10,611 nt of DNA from the NCBI GenBank assembly GCA_028695895.1, contig JAQVIE010000018.1, positions 1-10,611 on the forward strand, in the 5' to 3' direction. Made by a program: the position numbers and the translations under genes. The notes below the pieces were generated by a model, which worked only from the letters and a program-made list of their open reading frames with translations, searched no databases and was not told the origin of the DNA. Within the stretch, counting starts at the first letter, position 1, and each line of letters starts with the position of its first letter. This document shows positions 1 to 6,406 of this stretch, in pieces. The stretch comes from Methanospirillum sp. (GTDB lineage Archaea > Halobacteriota > Methanomicrobia > Methanomicrobiales > Methanospirillaceae).

Positions 1-27
1 CTTACGGCATTTTGTAAGTTTGCTCAT
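1..27 (-). CDS. rpl39e: Ribosomal protein L39e, first nine codons only (runs off the window)
   Basis: On the minus strand an ATG at 27-25 overlaps the stop of the upstream PP-loop gene in an ATGA arrangement and reads MSKLTKCRK to the window edge without a stop. A Shine-Dalgarno match, AGGTG, sits four bases before this ATG. Archaeal L39e, a very small basic protein of about 50 residues in the large ribosomal subunit, typically begins with a closely similar MS..TK.(R/K)K sequence. L39e commonly lies beside S19e and PDCD5 genes in archaea, which fits the neighbours here. Only nine residues are visible, so the identity rests on the start sequence plus gene order. The Cys at residue 7, where Gly or Ala is more usual, is a small departure. 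Confidence 0.68.
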
Positions 28-629
28 GATACACCTGTGAATTGGGTTTTTCTACCTGTGACAAGTGACTGCTTATGCACTGGCGGGAAGAATGATTCCG
101 GAGAAAGCCCTCTTTTAACGAGTTCTTTTCTGATTCCAGTTTCATAATCCCCGTTTTGTATCTCACCAGTCTCTCCAGATGATATGATCAGGTACCGGGA
201 AACCAGTCTTTCAACTTCTTTTTTTGGAAATCCTATCAGGGGCCTGACATAGGAACATCCGTACCGGTCCCCCATACTGCGAATCTCGTCGTCTGTCAGG
301 AGGGGAACCCGGTCACCAAATCTGGTTCCATCAGCAACAACTTCGTACTCGCCTGAAAGGCACCTGATTGCTTCACGATGAACCTGCTGGATTGCATTAT
401 TTGGGAATCCCTCCCTGATGATGAGATCAGCCATCTCACAGAGGAGTTCTTTTCTGAACTCACGGACATGATGGGGAAAACCGAGAGATTCTGCAGCTTT
501 CCTGACCGCGCTGATGTTCGTATCCTGGCTTAAGAGAAAGGTATTCAGTTCGACCTCGTACCAGGTGGAAAGGAGAATAGCAGCAAGAGAGCTGTCTTTC
601 CCACCTGAAAAGAGGACGGCCGCTTTCAT
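24..629 (-). CDS. PP-loop (N-type ATP pyrophosphatase) family protein, archaeal conserved
   Basis: A 201-residue protein opening with a hydrophobic strand and the PP-loop SGGKDSS at residues 8-14, the ATP-binding signature of N-type ATP pyrophosphatases, which adenylate a substrate with release of pyrophosphate. A second block, ADGTR.GDRVPLL (residues 100-112), and the following RPLIGFPKKEV (130-140) match the usual layout of these enzymes, in which a loop near ADGT/ATG closes over the nucleotide. There are few cysteines and no CxxC pair, so a thiouridine synthase with an iron-sulfur cluster is not indicated. The substrate is unknown. The start overlaps the stop of the PDCD5-like gene by four bases (ATGA) and its own stop overlaps the rpl39e start in the same way, so all three are probably translated together. 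A role linked to the ribosome or tRNA is plausible from this context but is inference. The family is clear; the function is not. Confidence 0.85.
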   Translation of the reverse strand: MKAAVLFSGGKDSSLAAILLSTWYEVELNTFLLSQDTNISAVRKAAESLGFPHHVREFRKELLCEMADLIIREGFPNNAIQQVHREAIRCLSGEYEVVADGTRFGDRVPLLTDDEIRSMGDRYGCSYVRPLIGFPKKEVERLVSRYLIISSGETGEIQNGDYETGIRKELVKRGLSPESFFPPVHKQSLVTGRKTQFTGVS

Positions 630-958
630 CCCCTTCGCCTGATATTGAATTCCCGTTTCGCCGGGGTAACCTGCTGGAGGATTACCTTAAGCTGTTCATC
701 AGTTATTTTGTTCTGGATTCTACCGTTCTGTGCGAGCATTACAAGTTGTTGCTCAACAGCTCTTGCAAAATCCTGCCTGGTTAGTTTGATGGTGTTGAGT
801 CTTTCCCTGGCTTCCGGTTCAAGAATCTGCATGAGTGCCATCTGCATCTGCGCATCCTGCTGCTGCTGACGGTCAATCTCCTGCTGTTGAATTGCAGCAT
901 GTTGTTGCATCTCTGCTATTTTTCTCCGACGGATTTCTGCCAGTTCATCTTCGCCCAT
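626..958 (-). CDS. PDCD5-like DNA-binding protein
   Basis: A 110-residue all-helical protein of the PDCD5/TFAR19 family, which archaea encode next to S19e and L39e. An Arg/Lys-rich and then very Gln-rich N-terminal helix (about residues 9-40) is followed by the family core EPEARERLNTIKLTR (47-61), a TDEQLK.IL segment near residue 86, and the basic tail KREFNIRRR (101-109). Archaeal members bind DNA in vitro by family knowledge; the cellular role is not settled. I chose the ATG at 958 because GGTGA lies five bases upstream. A TTG four codons earlier (970) is possible but lacks such a site. The gene begins 18 bases after the rps19e stop and ends in a four-base overlap with the PP-loop gene, so it is the middle of an operon. 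Archaeal homologues are usually of similar length. Confidence 0.92.
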   Translation of the reverse strand: MGEDELAEIRRRKIAEMQQHAAIQQQEIDRQQQQDAQMQMALMQILEPEARERLNTIKLTRQDFARAVEQQLVMLAQNGRIQNKITDEQLKVILQQVTPAKREFNIRRRG

Positions 959-976
959 CTGATTCACCAATCCTGA

Positions 977-1399
977 TTACTGGTTCTCTTTGCTGACGGT
1001 ATAGGCGATTCCATCAAGAAATGAAGCGCCTGCAGGAGTAATGATCCGTCCATTCTTCTGTTTTGCAACAAATCCTGCTGCTTCAAGCTGTTGCAGTGAT
1101 TTACGAAGGATGGAGCCACTTCCCTTAACCGATTTACCAGGCTTGGAACCACGGTTTTTCTTACCGCCATAGACTGAACGCATTCTTTCAACACCGACCG
1201 GTCCGTCAACATATACACGCCTGAGAACAGCCGCTGCACGGGTATACCACCACTCCGGATCTTCCGGTGGCATTTCACGGTGTGTACCTGTTTTTACAAA
1301 TGGTGCCCATTCAGGCGCGGTTATTTCGGCTTTTTCTTTCAGTTCCATTGCCGCTTTTGCAATGAGTCTGTCGGCAGGAACATCATATACAGTAGTCAT
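977..1399 (-). CDS. rps19e: 30S ribosomal protein S19e
   Basis: A 140-residue protein that matches S19e from end to end. S19e is a small-subunit protein found in archaea and eukaryotes but not bacteria. Visible signatures are [20 protein letters not shown] (residues 31-50), followed by [24 protein letters not shown] (69-79), the basic [20 protein letters not shown] (83-102), the winged-helix segment LEAAGFV (105-111), and NGR.ITPAG.SFLDGIA (116-131). It is the first gene of the operon with the PDCD5-like protein, the PP-loop protein and L39e. The ATG at 1399 is the only start that keeps the usual N-terminus (TTVYDVPAD). Its Shine-Dalgarno is weak, but a TATA box lies about 58-66 bases upstream. 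Nothing is unusual about its length or key residues. Confidence 0.97.
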   Translation of the reverse strand: MTTVYDVPADRLIAKAAMELKEKAEITAPEWAPFVKTGTHREMPPEDPEWWYTRAAAVLRRVYVDGPVGVERMRSVYGGKKNRGSKPGKSVKGSGSILRKSLQQLEAAGFVAKQKNGRIITPAGASFLDGIAYTVSKENQ

Positions 1400-1456
1400 C
1401 GATAGTCCACACTCTCAATTACGGATCGTAGTCTCTACTTATTCGCATGTAGTGTT

Positions 1457-1470
1457 CATATATATTTCGA
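1457..1470 (-). promoter_or_regulatory. TATA-box promoter of the rps19e operon
   Basis: Read on the minus strand this is TCGAAATATATATG, an A-rich BRE-like stretch followed by an ATATATAT TATA box. It begins only nine bases after the end of yhbY (stop at 1479) and lies about 60 bases upstream of the rps19e ATG at 1399. Transcription starting about 25 bases downstream would give a leader of roughly 35 bases. The spacing suits archaeal TBP/TFB promoters. It suggests rps19e starts its own transcript, although read-through from the upstream purN-rnp4-yhbY operon is possible because no terminator is visible between them. Confidence 0.6.
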
Positions 1471-1478
1471 GGTCCGGA

Positions 1479-1727
1479 TCATCGGAATAATTGGGGATCT
1501 CCAAGAATCATCGTCCTTCCACGAACCTGAAGGAGTTTTGTCCTGCTTTGTGTTGCAATGGATTCAGGTTCAATTTCAACGCTGGAAAGCCACTTGATCT
1601 TGATTACTTTCCTGACCTTTATCTGACTTTTAATCTCGTCCAGGATGGTATCGGTCATTCCCTGTTTACCAACCCATATAGTGGGTTTCAGGTCATGAAA
1701 TCCCGGATTAGTTCTTTTCTTTTCCAT
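1479..1727 (-). CDS. yhbY: YhbY/CRM-domain RNA-binding protein
   Basis: An 82-residue single CRM (CRS1-YhbY) domain protein. These small proteins bind RNA; the bacterial relative associates with the pre-50S ribosome, and the archaeal one is thought to act in ribosome assembly or RNA processing. The key GxxG loop is present as VGKQGMT (residues 19-25), preceded by LKPTI and followed by an amphipathic helix, [19 protein letters not shown], and a final strand [12 protein letters not shown] chose the ATG at 1727 because AGGAG lies 11 bases upstream and the protein then starts directly before the domain. An in-frame GTG at 1772 would add 15 residues but has no ribosome binding site. With the ATG, the gene overlaps the 3' end of rnp4 by 20 bases. 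YhbY next to Rnp4 is a common archaeal pairing of RNA-maturation genes. Confidence 0.9.
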   Translation of the reverse strand: MEKKRTNPGFHDLKPTIWVGKQGMTDTILDEIKSQIKVRKVIKIKWLSSVEIEPESIATQSRTKLLQVRGRTMILGDPQLFR

Positions 1728-2046
1728 TGGATTTTTTACTCCTGCCAGTAGGTATTCTTCGATGTGAGCCACAGTTAAGGCAGGTGATGATAACCCTCCC
1801 GCGATATATTCTCACTCTTCCGGTTACACCGGAAACCAGGAATGAATTGCACTTTCTGCAATATTTTCCTTTAAGCCTGGGAGGGATTTTCACTCTCTCT
1901 TTCATGGCTATCAGCCTGGCACTTCTGACGCAGTGGTGACTGTATTCCTGGTTCCATGAAAAGAAATCTTCTGCCTTGGAAAAGAGGATGGAGATCCGTT
2001 CCATGGCAATAAGTTTCCTGTCAGAACGTGTCCCTTTCCTGCTCAT
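1708..2046 (-). CDS. rnp4: RNase P protein component 4 (Rpp21/Rpr2 family)
   Basis: A 112-residue subunit of archaeal ribonuclease P, which removes 5' leaders from precursor tRNAs. Family features seen are an N-terminal helical part, [14 protein letters not shown] (residues 16-29), the [20 protein letters not shown] segment (35-54), and a zinc ribbon with paired cysteines C63/C66 (CRKC) and C89/C92 (CLNC), ending in a lysine-rich tail. All four zinc ligands are present and the length is normal for archaeal Rnp4. The ATG at 2046 overlaps the purN stop as ATGA. No strong Shine-Dalgarno is visible, so translation is probably coupled to purN. The 3' end runs 20 bases into yhbY. A later ATG at residue 15 is possible, but it would drop a basic N-terminal stretch usual for the family. 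Confidence 0.95.
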   Translation of the reverse strand: MSRKGTRSDRKLIAMERISILFSKAEDFFSWNQEYSHHCVRSARLIAMKERVKIPPRLKGKYCRKCNSFLVSGVTGRVRIYRGRVIITCLNCGSHRRIPTGRSKKSNGKEKN

Positions 2047-2660
2047 GTTCTGGGAAGAAGAAATACCCTGCGCCCTTTGATCAGCAGTTTTTTTTCGAAA
2101 AAGAGCTTGATAGCTTCTGGAAATACCTGGTGCTCTTCGATAAGAATCCGTTCAGAAAGACTTTCTTCATCATCATCGTCAAGAACCTGAACGGTCCGCT
2201 GCATAATAACCGGTCCTGCATCCATGTCATGGGTGACAAAGTGCACGGTGCATCCTGCAACTTTTGTTCCATACATCAGAGCCTGCCTCTGGGCATGAAG
2301 ACCCTGGAATGCAGGAAGCAGGGACGGATGAATGTTCATCATCTTTCCCTTATATAAATCGACAATCCTCTCTCCCAAAAGCCGCATGTACCCGGCCAGC
2401 ACAACAAGGTCAGGGTTATACCGCGCAAGTGTTGCCAGGAGGGCATTCTCATACATGTTTTTATCAGGAAAAGTTCTGTATGAAACAACCTCAGCAGGTA
2501 TTCCTGCATCTTTGGCCCGCAAAATGGCATAGGCATCCGGGTTGTCGGTTATCAGACTGGTGCAGACAGCGTTAATGTATCCGTCACTCACCCGATCAAT
2601 GATCGCCTGAAAATTCGATCCTCTCCCTGATGCCAGGACAACAAAAGTTCCTTTGTTCAT
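2043..2660 (-). CDS. purN: Phosphoribosylglycinamide formyltransferase, folate-dependent (GAR transformylase 1)
   Basis: A 205-residue PurN. It transfers a formyl group from a formyl-folate (or the archaeal equivalent) to glycinamide ribonucleotide, the third step of de novo purine synthesis, in the cytoplasm. The phosphate-binding loop [10 protein letters not shown] is at residues 10-19 and YMRLLG at 91-96. The catalytic block [11 protein letters not shown] (108-118) gives N109 and H111, and D147 in [10 protein letters not shown] is the third catalytic residue, equivalent to N106, H108 and D144 of the E. coli enzyme. After LLPAF, a Gln (119) stands where Pro is usual (FPGLH). The gene overlaps the upstream CNNM gene by four bases (ATGA) and the downstream rnp4 the same way. 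Its ribosome site, AGGAG eight bases before the ATG, lies in the 3' arm of a small hairpin (separate entry), which could limit its translation. Confidence 0.96.
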   Translation of the reverse strand: MNKGTFVVLASGRGSNFQAIIDRVSDGYINAVCTSLITDNPDAYAILRAKDAGIPAEVVSYRTFPDKNMYENALLATLARYNPDLVVLAGYMRLLGERIVDLYKGKMMNIHPSLLPAFQGLHAQRQALMYGTKVAGCTVHFVTHDMDAGPVIMQRTVQVLDDDDEESLSERILIEEHQVFPEAIKLFFEKKLLIKGRRVFLLPRT

Positions 2661-3946
2661 CCTGTTTTCTCCTGACTGTCAGGAGTATCTGAAGGCTTTA
2701 TCCTGATAAGTTTCAAACGGTTGATCCTTTTTCCGGTCATTTGCATAACCACCAGCCGGACACCTTCTTCGGTAAGTTCACATACATCCCCAATCCTTGG
2801 AATGTTTCCAAGACGTTCAATGAATAGTCCTGCAACAGTCTCATATGTCTCGTTTTCCGGCAGATGAAGGTCAAGTTCCTTATTGAGATCTTCCACCCAC
2901 ATTCGTGCATCAACCGAGTAGACATCCTCTGCCACCCTGACCAGTTCATGTTCTTCAGTATCAAACTCATCAAGGATATCCCCTACAATCTCTTCCAGGA
3001 TATCCTCTACAGTAATGATCCCGACAAAACTTCCGTACTCATCCAGTACGATGCCCATATGTGTCTTTTTTACCCTTAATTCCCTGAGAAGATCGTCGAT
3101 ATTCTTTGTTTCAGGAACAAAGAGCGGTTCAGAAAGGAGCTTGACAATGGGCACTGATTTGTCCGTTTCAAGTGCGGAAAAGATAGCATCCTTGACATTT
3201 AGCACTCCCCGAATCGTATCGATATTCTCATGCCAGACTGGAAGACGAGAGACCCCTGTTTTTTTAAAGATCTCCAGTGCCTCATCTGAGCTTGAAGTAT
3301 CCTCAAGCATGACAACATCAATCCTTGGTGTCATCACTTCGCGCACACGGGTGTCAGAAAATTCAAAGACAGAATGAAGCATCTCCTGTTCATCCTTCTC
3401 TATTGTTCCTTCTTCCTGGCCGACATCAATCCATTCCTTGATCTCCTCTTCAGTGATCATGTGATGTGCAAAAGTCCCTGTCCCTGTCAACTTCCCTGCC
3501 AGCTTGTTAAAAATAAAAATCACCGGTGAAAGTAATTGAGATAAGAAAAAGATGACAGGAGATACCTTTAATGCCAGTCCGGTGGGATTTCTGGACGCAT
3601 ACATCTTAGGTCCAATCTCTCCAAACACAAGCAGCAACAGAACAACGACTATTGTGGCTATCGACACAGCAAGTCCGGTTTCTCCAAGAAGTCCGATTGC
3701 CACCGCTGTTGCTATTGATGCGGCAAGAATGTTGACAATATTATTTCCGATAAGAATTGTTATCAAAAAGCGGTCAGGGTTTTTTTTCAGGAGATCAAGG
3801 GCTTCTGATCCACGCTCATTATCGTTAACAAGTGTTCTTACCTTGGCCCTGGTAATAGAGAACAATGCAACCTCTGACCCGGAGAAAAAACCGGACAGAA
3901 TGAGGCAAAATATGAAAATGGTTATGTATAGGTAATATTCTATCAT
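2657..3946 (-). CDS. CNNM/CorC-HlyC family membrane protein with CBS pair
   Basis: A 429-residue membrane protein of the DUF21-CBS-CorC/HlyC family (CNNM-like), whose members are implicated in Mg2+/Co2+ efflux or regulation. The DUF21 domain (about residues 1-165) starts with a transmembrane segment and the family motif SGFFSGSEVALFS (18-30). Further membrane helices follow near 61-90, 93-109 and 128-148, with GEIGPK (109-114) in place of the usual GE..PK. Two CBS domains follow: one from VMTPRID (204-210) to about 262, one from about 268 ending in DEYGSFVGIITVEDILEEIV (302-321). CBS pairs usually bind adenine nucleotides. A C-terminal transporter-associated domain (about 336-415) completes the layout. 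GTGAT sits six bases before the ATG at 3946, and a TATA box lies about 40 bases upstream. It is the first gene of the operon with purN, rnp4 and yhbY. The exact ion is not deducible. Confidence 0.93.
   Translation of the reverse strand: MIEYYLYITIFIFCLILSGFFSGSEVALFSITRAKVRTLVNDNERGSEALDLLKKNPDRFLITILIGNNIVNILAASIATAVAIGLLGETGLAVSIATIVVVLLLLVFGEIGPKMYASRNPTGLALKVSPVIFFLSQLLSPVIFIFNKLAGKLTGTGTFAHHMITEEEIKEWIDVGQEEGTIEKDEQEMLHSVFEFSDTRVREVMTPRIDVVMLEDTSSSDEALEIFKKTGVSRLPVWHENIDTIRGVLNVKDAIFSALETDKSVPIVKLLSEPLFVPETKNIDDLLRELRVKKTHMGIVLDEYGSFVGIITVEDILEEIVGDILDEFDTEEHELVRVAEDVYSVDARMWVEDLNKELDLHLPENETYETVAGLFIERLGNIPRIGDVCELTEEGVRLVVMQMTGKRINRLKLIRIKPSDTPDSQEKTG
2669..2685 (-). promoter_or_regulatory. 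Hairpin covering the purN ribosome binding site
   Basis: The minus strand reads CTCCTGACAGTCAGGAG, a perfect inverted repeat with eight bases on each side of one central base. As RNA it can form a seven-pair stem with a three-base loop. The 3' arm contains AGGAG, the only good Shine-Dalgarno for purN, eight bases before its ATG. The element lies in the codons for the last residues of the CNNM protein (around PDSQE). Folding would hide the purN ribosome site until ribosomes finishing the upstream gene open it, as expected for strict translational coupling. The structure is seen in the sequence; the regulatory role is inference. Confidence 0.5.
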
Positions 3947-3982
3947 TCAGCGATCACGCCGGAATACGGCATAGACAACGAG

Positions 3983-4003
3983 ATATAAAGGTATCAGGAT
4001 ACC
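3983..4003 (-). promoter_or_regulatory. Promoter of the CNNM-purN-rnp4-yhbY operon with an operator-like inverted repeat
   Basis: On the minus strand CTTTATAT (3990-3983) is a good archaeal TATA box, 37-44 bases upstream of the CNNM ATG, predicting a leader of roughly 12-15 bases. Directly upstream and touching it is GGTATCAGGATACC (3990-4003), a perfect six-base inverted repeat with a two-base centre, placed where TFB would contact the BRE. A further palindrome GGTACC lies at 4006-4011. A protein bound at the repeat would be expected to compete with TFB. The TATA box is reasonably supported; the operator is inference from symmetry and position. Confidence 0.55.
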
Positions 4004-4051
4004 CTGGTACCCAAAGTCTCACTGTTCCTAAATGATATTGTAAGCAGAGAG

Positions 4052-4135
4052 AAAAAGTTACCCCTGGTATGAATAGTAAACAAACCTGGCACAACATCAT
4101 CTGAACTGATAAGATGATCTGGCAGATAATCAGTT
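4052..4135 (-). terminator. Possible termination region after the TIM-barrel gene
   Basis: Downstream (minus strand) of the stop at 4151 lie two alternative short inverted repeats: AACTGAT/ATCAGTT (4104-4110 with 4129-4135) and ATCATCT/AGATGAT (4096-4102 with 4112-4118). A T5 run on the minus strand follows at 4056-4052. The T run is some 40 bases from the stems, so this is a weak terminator candidate. The rest of the 204-base gap between the CNNM gene and the TIM-barrel gene holds only the CNNM promoter; I see no gene in it. Confidence 0.25.
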
Positions 4136-4150
4136 ACTGCCTTTTTCTTT

Positions 4151-4966
4151 TCAGAATGCATCTTTTACCCAGTTGATTTCACTTTTCATGAAATTTGTTT
4201 TTTCATGGTAGGATAATTCTTTCTGCAGTACCAGATCATTTATCTCAAGGGTTATCTGCCCGTCATATTTTGTATCTGCAAGTTCTGTAAGGAAAGGCAA
4301 TACCTTCCTGTCTTCACTGGCCGGACCATGCATAAACCCGTTTCTTCCACCTGACAGGTGGATGTTTACTATTCTTTCCTTCCCGTGTTCCAGAAAAGAA
4401 GAGACAATATCTGCCCCGCTTCCTGATGCATGAGCAAAGTCAAAGGTAAAATAAAGCCAGGATCGTTCTTCAAGAATCTTCATGACTTCCTCCGGGGTAG
4501 TCAGCAAGGCATTTACTGCAGGTTCCATATTTTCAATCGCAACTTTAACCCTGACCTCTTCTGCAGTTTTCTCAATACTGTCAAGCATATGTCCAAGTCT
4601 TTGGTAATCAGTAATTGTTGGCGGACGTTTTGCAGTTCTCCGTCCCGGGTGAATTGTACAGACAGATGCTCCAAGGCTATCTGCAATCTTTATCGATCGT
4701 TCAATCCACCTGATCGATATTTCTCTTACATCCGGGTTGATTGAGCAGGGATTTAGATCCAGAACAGGCGCATGAACTGAAAGAGGAGCTTTTGTCGGAT
4801 ATTGTGCCACCAGTTTCTTCAGAACATCTATGTGAAGGCCTTTTAACCAGAAATCAGGGGTTTCAAGCCAGAATTCCATAGAGTCTGCCCCGGATATACC
4901 GGGAACTCTAAAAATATCTTCAAGTGTGGCATCATGAAAGAACATACTTGAGAACGAAATATTCAT
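4151..4966 (-). CDS. Endonuclease IV-like / sugar isomerase-like TIM-barrel protein (AP endonuclease family 2 fold)
   Basis: A 271-residue protein of the xylose isomerase-like TIM barrel family, which contains both endonuclease IV (Nfo) and sugar isomerases or epimerases. Metal-ligand candidates fall at the ends of successive strands: H65 (SVHAP), H106 (TIHPG), E145 (VAIENM), D176 and H179 (FDFAHA), H203 (NIHLSGG), H213 (FMHG) and E241 (ITLEI). This order and spacing match eight of the nine zinc ligands of E. coli Nfo (H69, H109, E145, D179, H182, H216, H231, E261). The partner of H231, an Asp two residues earlier, is Phe211 here. SVHAPVLDLN and TIHPGR resemble Nfo more than typical sugar isomerases. 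It is annotated most safely as a TIM-barrel metalloenzyme of unknown substrate. The gene is divergent from xseA with a very short gap. The start at 4966 gives the family-typical opening strand (NISFSSMFF); no clear ribosome site is seen, so it may be leaderless. Confidence 0.82.
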   Translation of the reverse strand: MNISFSSMFFHDATLEDIFRVPGISGADSMEFWLETPDFWLKGLHIDVLKKLVAQYPTKAPLSVHAPVLDLNPCSINPDVREISIRWIERSIKIADSLGASVCTIHPGRRTAKRPPTITDYQRLGHMLDSIEKTAEEVRVKVAIENMEPAVNALLTTPEEVMKILEERSWLYFTFDFAHASGSGADIVSSFLEHGKERIVNIHLSGGRNGFMHGPASEDRKVLPFLTELADTKYDGQITLEINDLVLQKELSYHEKTNFMKSEINWVKDAF

Positions 4967-5011
4967 TGCCAGACATTATCTATCCGGATGAAGATAATCA
5001 ATCAGGTGATC
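4967..5011. promoter_or_regulatory. Compact divergent promoter region between the TIM-barrel gene and xseA
   Basis: Only 45 bases separate the TIM-barrel ATG (4966) from the preferred xseA ATG (5012), so the two promoters must overlap each other or the coding sequences. AT-rich TATA-like stretches occur in both directions: ATTATCTAT near 4974-4982 for the plus strand, and the complement of GATAATCAATC near 4993-5003 for the minus strand. AGGTGATC at 5004-5011 directly precedes the xseA ATG. None of the boxes is a strong match, so the exact transcription starts cannot be read from the sequence. Confidence 0.35.
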
Positions 5012-6406
5012 ATGGACCAGGCAACACTTGACAAGTGGAACAAAAAGGACGGTCCGGTAACACTCCGGGTCTCTGAAGTTTCCAGTATGATTACCAGCCT
5101 TTTTGAGGATACTGCCCTGCAAAACATCTGGATAACCGGGGAGATTACCAACTTTAAAAAACACAGCTCCGGTCACCTGTACTTCTCTCTTTCAGAACAG
5201 GTAAATGGGAAGGAATCTCTCATTTCATGCTCAATATGGAGAAATGCTGCCAGGTACCTGGATTTTACACCTGATGACGGAATGGAGGTCAGGGCCTATG
5301 GTTCTGTCTCACATTATGAGCCTGGTGGCAGGTATTCTTTCCAGGTAACACAGATGCGCCCATCAGGTGCTGGTGAGCGTGCACTCATGATAGAGGGGTG
5401 GAGACGTGAGATGGCTGCAAAAGGATGGTTCAGTCCTGAACGCAAGCGCACTCCGCCCAGGTACCCGGTCAGGATAGGGGTGGTCACCTCTTCGACCGGC
5501 GCAGTTATTCATGACATCAAAAAAGTCGTATCAGGGCGTTTTTCAGCAGAGATAATTCTATCACCTGCAATGGTGCAGGGGATACAGGCGCATGAGGATA
5601 TTGCACGGGCGATTGTCAGGGTGCAGAACCTGGTTGATGTTCTCATCGTTGGCCGGGGAGGCGGGAGTTACGAAGATCTCTTTGCATTTAACCACCCTCT
5701 CGTGGTTGAAGCCATTGTAAACTGCCCGGTTCCTGTAATTTCAGCAATCGGACATGAAGTAGACATCACCCTGGCTGACCTTGCTGCTGACATCAGCGCT
5801 TCAACCCCTTCCCATGCTGCAGAGCAGTGTGTACCTGACCGGAAAAGTGAGCTTGATGCTCTCATGCATATCAGAAAGAACATGTTCCAACAGCTTGTAA
5901 ACCGAATTGAATCAGCCGAGGAAGATATTAATTCTATTCGTGAACGTCTTTCTGCACCCAGGTTATTACGTGAAGTCAGGGTCAGACAGGAAGGCCTGGC
6001 AGATATGACTGACCGCCTGACAAGGGGAGCACTGAGCTTAAAAGACAAAGCGCATTCAAGACTTTCCGAGCTTCATGGCCGCATTGAAGGAAAAAATCCC
6101 ATGATATTTATCAGGCGTGAACTGCCTGGGCAGAGAGCATTTCTCGGGGAGATTAAGGGACGGCTATCCTGTGCTGTTATGGTAAGTCTTCGGGAGAAAC
6201 AAAGTGAGATCGATTCATTATCTGCCACTCTCAAAGCCAGAGGGCCTGAAGCTCTCTTTAAAGCCGGTTACTGCATGGTCTTATCATCTGGAAATATTGT
6301 AAGATCATGCACAGGGCTTGCCCCTGGCAAGACAGTTACCCTCCTGTTCATGGATGGGGCAGCAGATGCAACGATAACAAAGGTGAACCATGACAAAAAA
6401 ATATGA
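5012..6406 (+). CDS. xseA: Exodeoxyribonuclease VII large subunit
   Basis: A 464-residue XseA, the catalytic subunit of exonuclease VII, which degrades single-stranded DNA from both ends without ATP. The N-terminal OB fold (about residues 17-115) includes the family signature WITGEITNFKKHSSGHLYFS (40-59). The catalytic domain carries GVVTSSTGAVIHDI (156-169), VGRGGGSYEDLFAFN (213-227) and ISAIGHEVDITLADLAAD (243-260), then PSHAAE. A long predicted coiled-coil region (about 280-405) and the usual C-terminal strand block (LKARGPEALFKAGYCMV, then DG) complete it. Length and motifs look fully functional. I chose the ATG at 5012 because AGGTGATC abuts it; an in-frame ATG at 4988 would add eight residues with only a weak site. 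It overlaps xseB by 17 bases. Exonuclease VII is mainly bacterial, so its presence here suggests an ancient transfer. Confidence 0.96.
   Translation: MDQATLDKWNKKDGPVTLRVSEVSSMITSLFEDTALQNIWITGEITNFKKHSSGHLYFSLSEQVNGKESLISCSIWRNAARYLDFTPDDGMEVRAYGSVSHYEPGGRYSFQVTQMRPSGAGERALMIEGWRREMAAKGWFSPERKRTPPRYPVRIGVVTSSTGAVIHDIKKVVSGRFSAEIILSPAMVQGIQAHEDIARAIVRVQNLVDVLIVGRGGGSYEDLFAFNHPLVVEAIVNCPVPVISAIGHEVDITLADLAADISASTPSHAAEQCVPDRKSELDALMHIRKNMFQQLVNRIESAEEDINSIRERLSAPRLLREVRVRQEGLADMTDRLTRGALSLKDKAHSRLSELHGRIEGKNPMIFIRRELPGQRAFLGEIKGRLSCAVMVSLREKQSEIDSLSATLKARGPEALFKAGYCMVLSSGNIVRSCTGLAPGKTVTLLFMDGAADATITKVNHDKKI

Noticed and set aside
958..970. TTG start for the PDCD5-like gene four codons upstream
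   Set aside because: The ATG at 958 has GGTGA at ideal spacing, while the TTG has no ribosome site and the added residues are not family-typical.
1728..1772. GTG start giving YhbY a 15-residue extension
   Set aside because: No Shine-Dalgarno precedes it and the extension would deepen the overlap with rnp4; the ATG at 1727 has AGGAG upstream and starts at the domain.
3552..3935. Long open frame on the plus strand opposite the CNNM gene
   Set aside because: It lies wholly antisense to a well-matched membrane protein, shows no family features and has no promoter or ribosome site.
5668..6048. Minus-strand open frame inside xseA
   Set aside because: It is Ser/Arg-rich and low in complexity as expected of an antisense reading of the conserved XseA coding sequence.
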